64,000 nt of DNA from Mycolicibacterium goodii (GTDB taxonomy: Bacteria; Actinomycetota; Actinomycetes; Mycobacteriales; Mycobacteriaceae), in contig NZ_CP012150.1 in the NCBI RefSeq assembly GCF_001187505.1, positions 744,001 to 808,000 of the forward strand, given 5' to 3'. The notes under the pieces were generated by a model. The model did not search any database, was not told where the DNA came from, and saw only the letters and a list, made by a program, of their open reading frames with translations. A program made the position numbers and the translations under genes. Shown here piece after piece: positions 63,188 to 64,000 of the stretch. Numbering within the stretch: the first letter of the stretch is position 1; the number at the start of each line of letters is the position of its first letter.

Positions 63188-64000
63188 TCACCTGCCCCTG
63201 AGGAACTCCACGATCGCCGAAGCGAGTTGTTCACCGGCGTCCTCCTGCAGGAAGTGACCGGCGCCGGCGATCACGGGGTGCTCGACGCCGTGTGCGCCGC
63301 GCATCTCCTTCTTGAAGATCGGGGCCATACCACCGGTGATCGGGTCGCCGTCGCTGAACGCCACCAGCATGGGGGTTTCGCTGGCGCGCAATGTTTTCCA
63401 GGCCGATCGGTTGGCCTCGGCCGCCGGATCATCGGGCGAGGTGGGCACCAGACCCGGCATGGCGCGCGGCCCGGCGCAGTAGGAGTCGTCGGGAAACGGT
63501 GCGTCGTAGGCCGCTCGCACGTCGTCGTCGAGCGGGCGGCGACACCCCGACGCGACGAACCGTCCGACGTCGACCTTGGGCGCCTTCTGCATGGCATTGC
63601 GGAACTGCCACCAGATCTCGGGCATCGGGATGTCCCCGGTCGGCAGGCCGGTGTTGGCGACCACGATGTTGGCGAAGCGGTGCGGATGCTCGGCCGCCAG
63701 GCGCAGGCCGATCAGGCCGCCCCAGTCCTGGCCGACGAGGGTCACCTTCTGCAGTTCCAGTGCGTCGAACAGCAGGGCCCGCATCCATTCGACGTGCCGG
63801 GCGTAGGTGTGGTCCTCGACGCGGGTCGGCTTGTCCGACCGGCCGAACCCGACGAGGTCGGGGCAGATGACGCGGTCACCCGCGGCGGCGAGGATCGGGA
63901 TCATCCGGCGGTACAGAAACGACCAAGATGGTTCCCCATGCAACAAAAGCACGGGTTCGGCGTGCGCGGGTCCGTCCTCGACCCAGGCCACCCGCAATTG
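63188..64000 (-). CDS. Haloalkane dehalogenase-like alpha/beta hydrolase, N-terminus beyond the window
   Basis: At least 270 codons, open to the right edge; the apparent TTG start near 63997 is not real because the family has about 20-30 more residues (the visible part begins L-R-V-A-W-V-E-D-G-P-A). Motifs: H-G-E-P-S-W-S-F-L-Y oxyanion region, Asp nucleophile in V-G-Q-D-W-G-G-L, and His in G-A-G-H-F-L-Q-E-D. H-G-E-P-S/T-W and Q-D-W are typical of subfamily I dehalogenases (DhlA/DhmA type). It would hydrolyse haloalkanes or related ethers. Confidence 0.85.
   Translation of the reverse strand, partial: QLRVAWVEDGPAHAEPVLLLHGEPSWSFLYRRMIPILAAAGDRVICPDLVGFGRSDKPTRVEDHTYARHVEWMRALLFDALELQKVTLVGQDWGGLIGLRLAAEHPHRFANIVVANTGLPTGDIPMPEIWWQFRNAMQKAPKVDVGRFVASGCRRPLDDDVRAAYDAPFPDDSYCAGPRAMPGLVPTSPDDPAAEANRSAWKTLRASETPMLVAFSDGDPITGGMAPIFKKEMRGAHGVEHPVIAGAGHFLQEDAGEQLASAIVEFLRGR

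Noticed and set aside
63995..63997. TTG as the start codon of the dehalogenase-like gene
   Set aside because: The family has a further N-terminal stretch and the frame is open to the edge; the gene is truncated by the window.

Overview
The window is high-GC actinobacterial DNA with many GTG starts and tight ATGA/GTGA gene overlaps, and it looks like a fast-growing mycobacterium. The core gene order recR - ybaB - amidase - SRPBCC - FAD oxidoreductase/methyltransferase pair - dnaX - aspartate aminotransferase - 4.5S RNA - tRNA-Ser - lucA matches the M. tuberculosis Rv3715c-Rv3723 neighbourhood, as I recall it. A polD1-ligC1-ligC2 cluster and a Gre-factor homologue further point to Mycolicibacterium smegmatis or a very close relative. 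Species identification is from memory of gene order, not from a search.

Layout. (1) 1-8.9 kb: an accessory sugar-acid/oligosaccharide-type catabolic locus: the first codons of a DUF1537 kinase, an SDR, a sialidase-like propeller and a lipoprotein solute-binding protein on the minus strand, divergent from an oligopeptide-type ABC transporter (two permeases, two ATPases), an aldo-keto reductase and a HpcH/HpaI aldolase on the plus strand. Two identical-architecture inverted repeats sit between the two arms. (2) 9-25.4 kb: mostly core genes: MBL hydrolase, recR, ybaB, cell-wall amidase, tuberculostearic-acid type lipid pair, MocR regulator, thioesterase, dnaX, aspC, ffs, serine tRNA, lucA, PDZ serine protease, PucR regulator and a FAD amino-acid-type oxidase. 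Short tandem repeats lie at the ends of recR and of the SRPBCC gene. (3) 25.5-34.6 kb: Gre-like factor, TetR regulator, then a seven-gene co-directional operon (CoA-transferase, MHS transporter, alcohol and aldehyde dehydrogenases, CitE-like lyase, 2-hydroxyacid dehydrogenase, GntR regulator). (4) 34.6-39.5 kb: polymerase/primase PolD and two LigC ligases (DNA repair), a carboxylesterase and a small phage-protease-tail-like protein.

(5) 39.5-48.1 kb is the most interesting block. A GntR regulator, a leaderless cytoplasmic periplasmic-binding-fold protein, a seven-gene minus-strand operon (DUF4392 glutamate-cyclase-like, Asp/Glu-racemase-like, OtnK kinase, OtnC decarboxylase, alpha/beta hydrolase with an Asp nucleophile, RidA, OtnI isomerase) and an MHS transporter are tied together by four copies of a 13-bp palindromic operator, three of which overlap predicted -10 boxes. 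It has the C4 oxo-tetronate module but no tetronate dehydrogenase; instead it has amino-acid-type enzymes. I infer an undescribed route in which a nitrogen-containing C4/C5 acid feeds 2-oxo-tetronate and then DHAP.

(6) 48.1-64 kb: glutamyl-Q tRNA(Asp) synthetase, an amino-acid ABC transporter with fused binding protein and permease, CoA-transferase, MFS transporter, saccharopine-dehydrogenase-like enzyme behind a perfect 23-bp palindrome, P450, tRNA-guanine transglycosylase, LpqH-family lipoprotein, and an AraC / membrane transporter / SDR / aldehyde dehydrogenase catabolic set, ending in a haloalkane-dehalogenase-like gene cut by the window edge. At least fifteen genes have a TANNNT box 6-7 nt before the start codon and no Shine-Dalgarno, as expected for leaderless mycobacterial transcripts.
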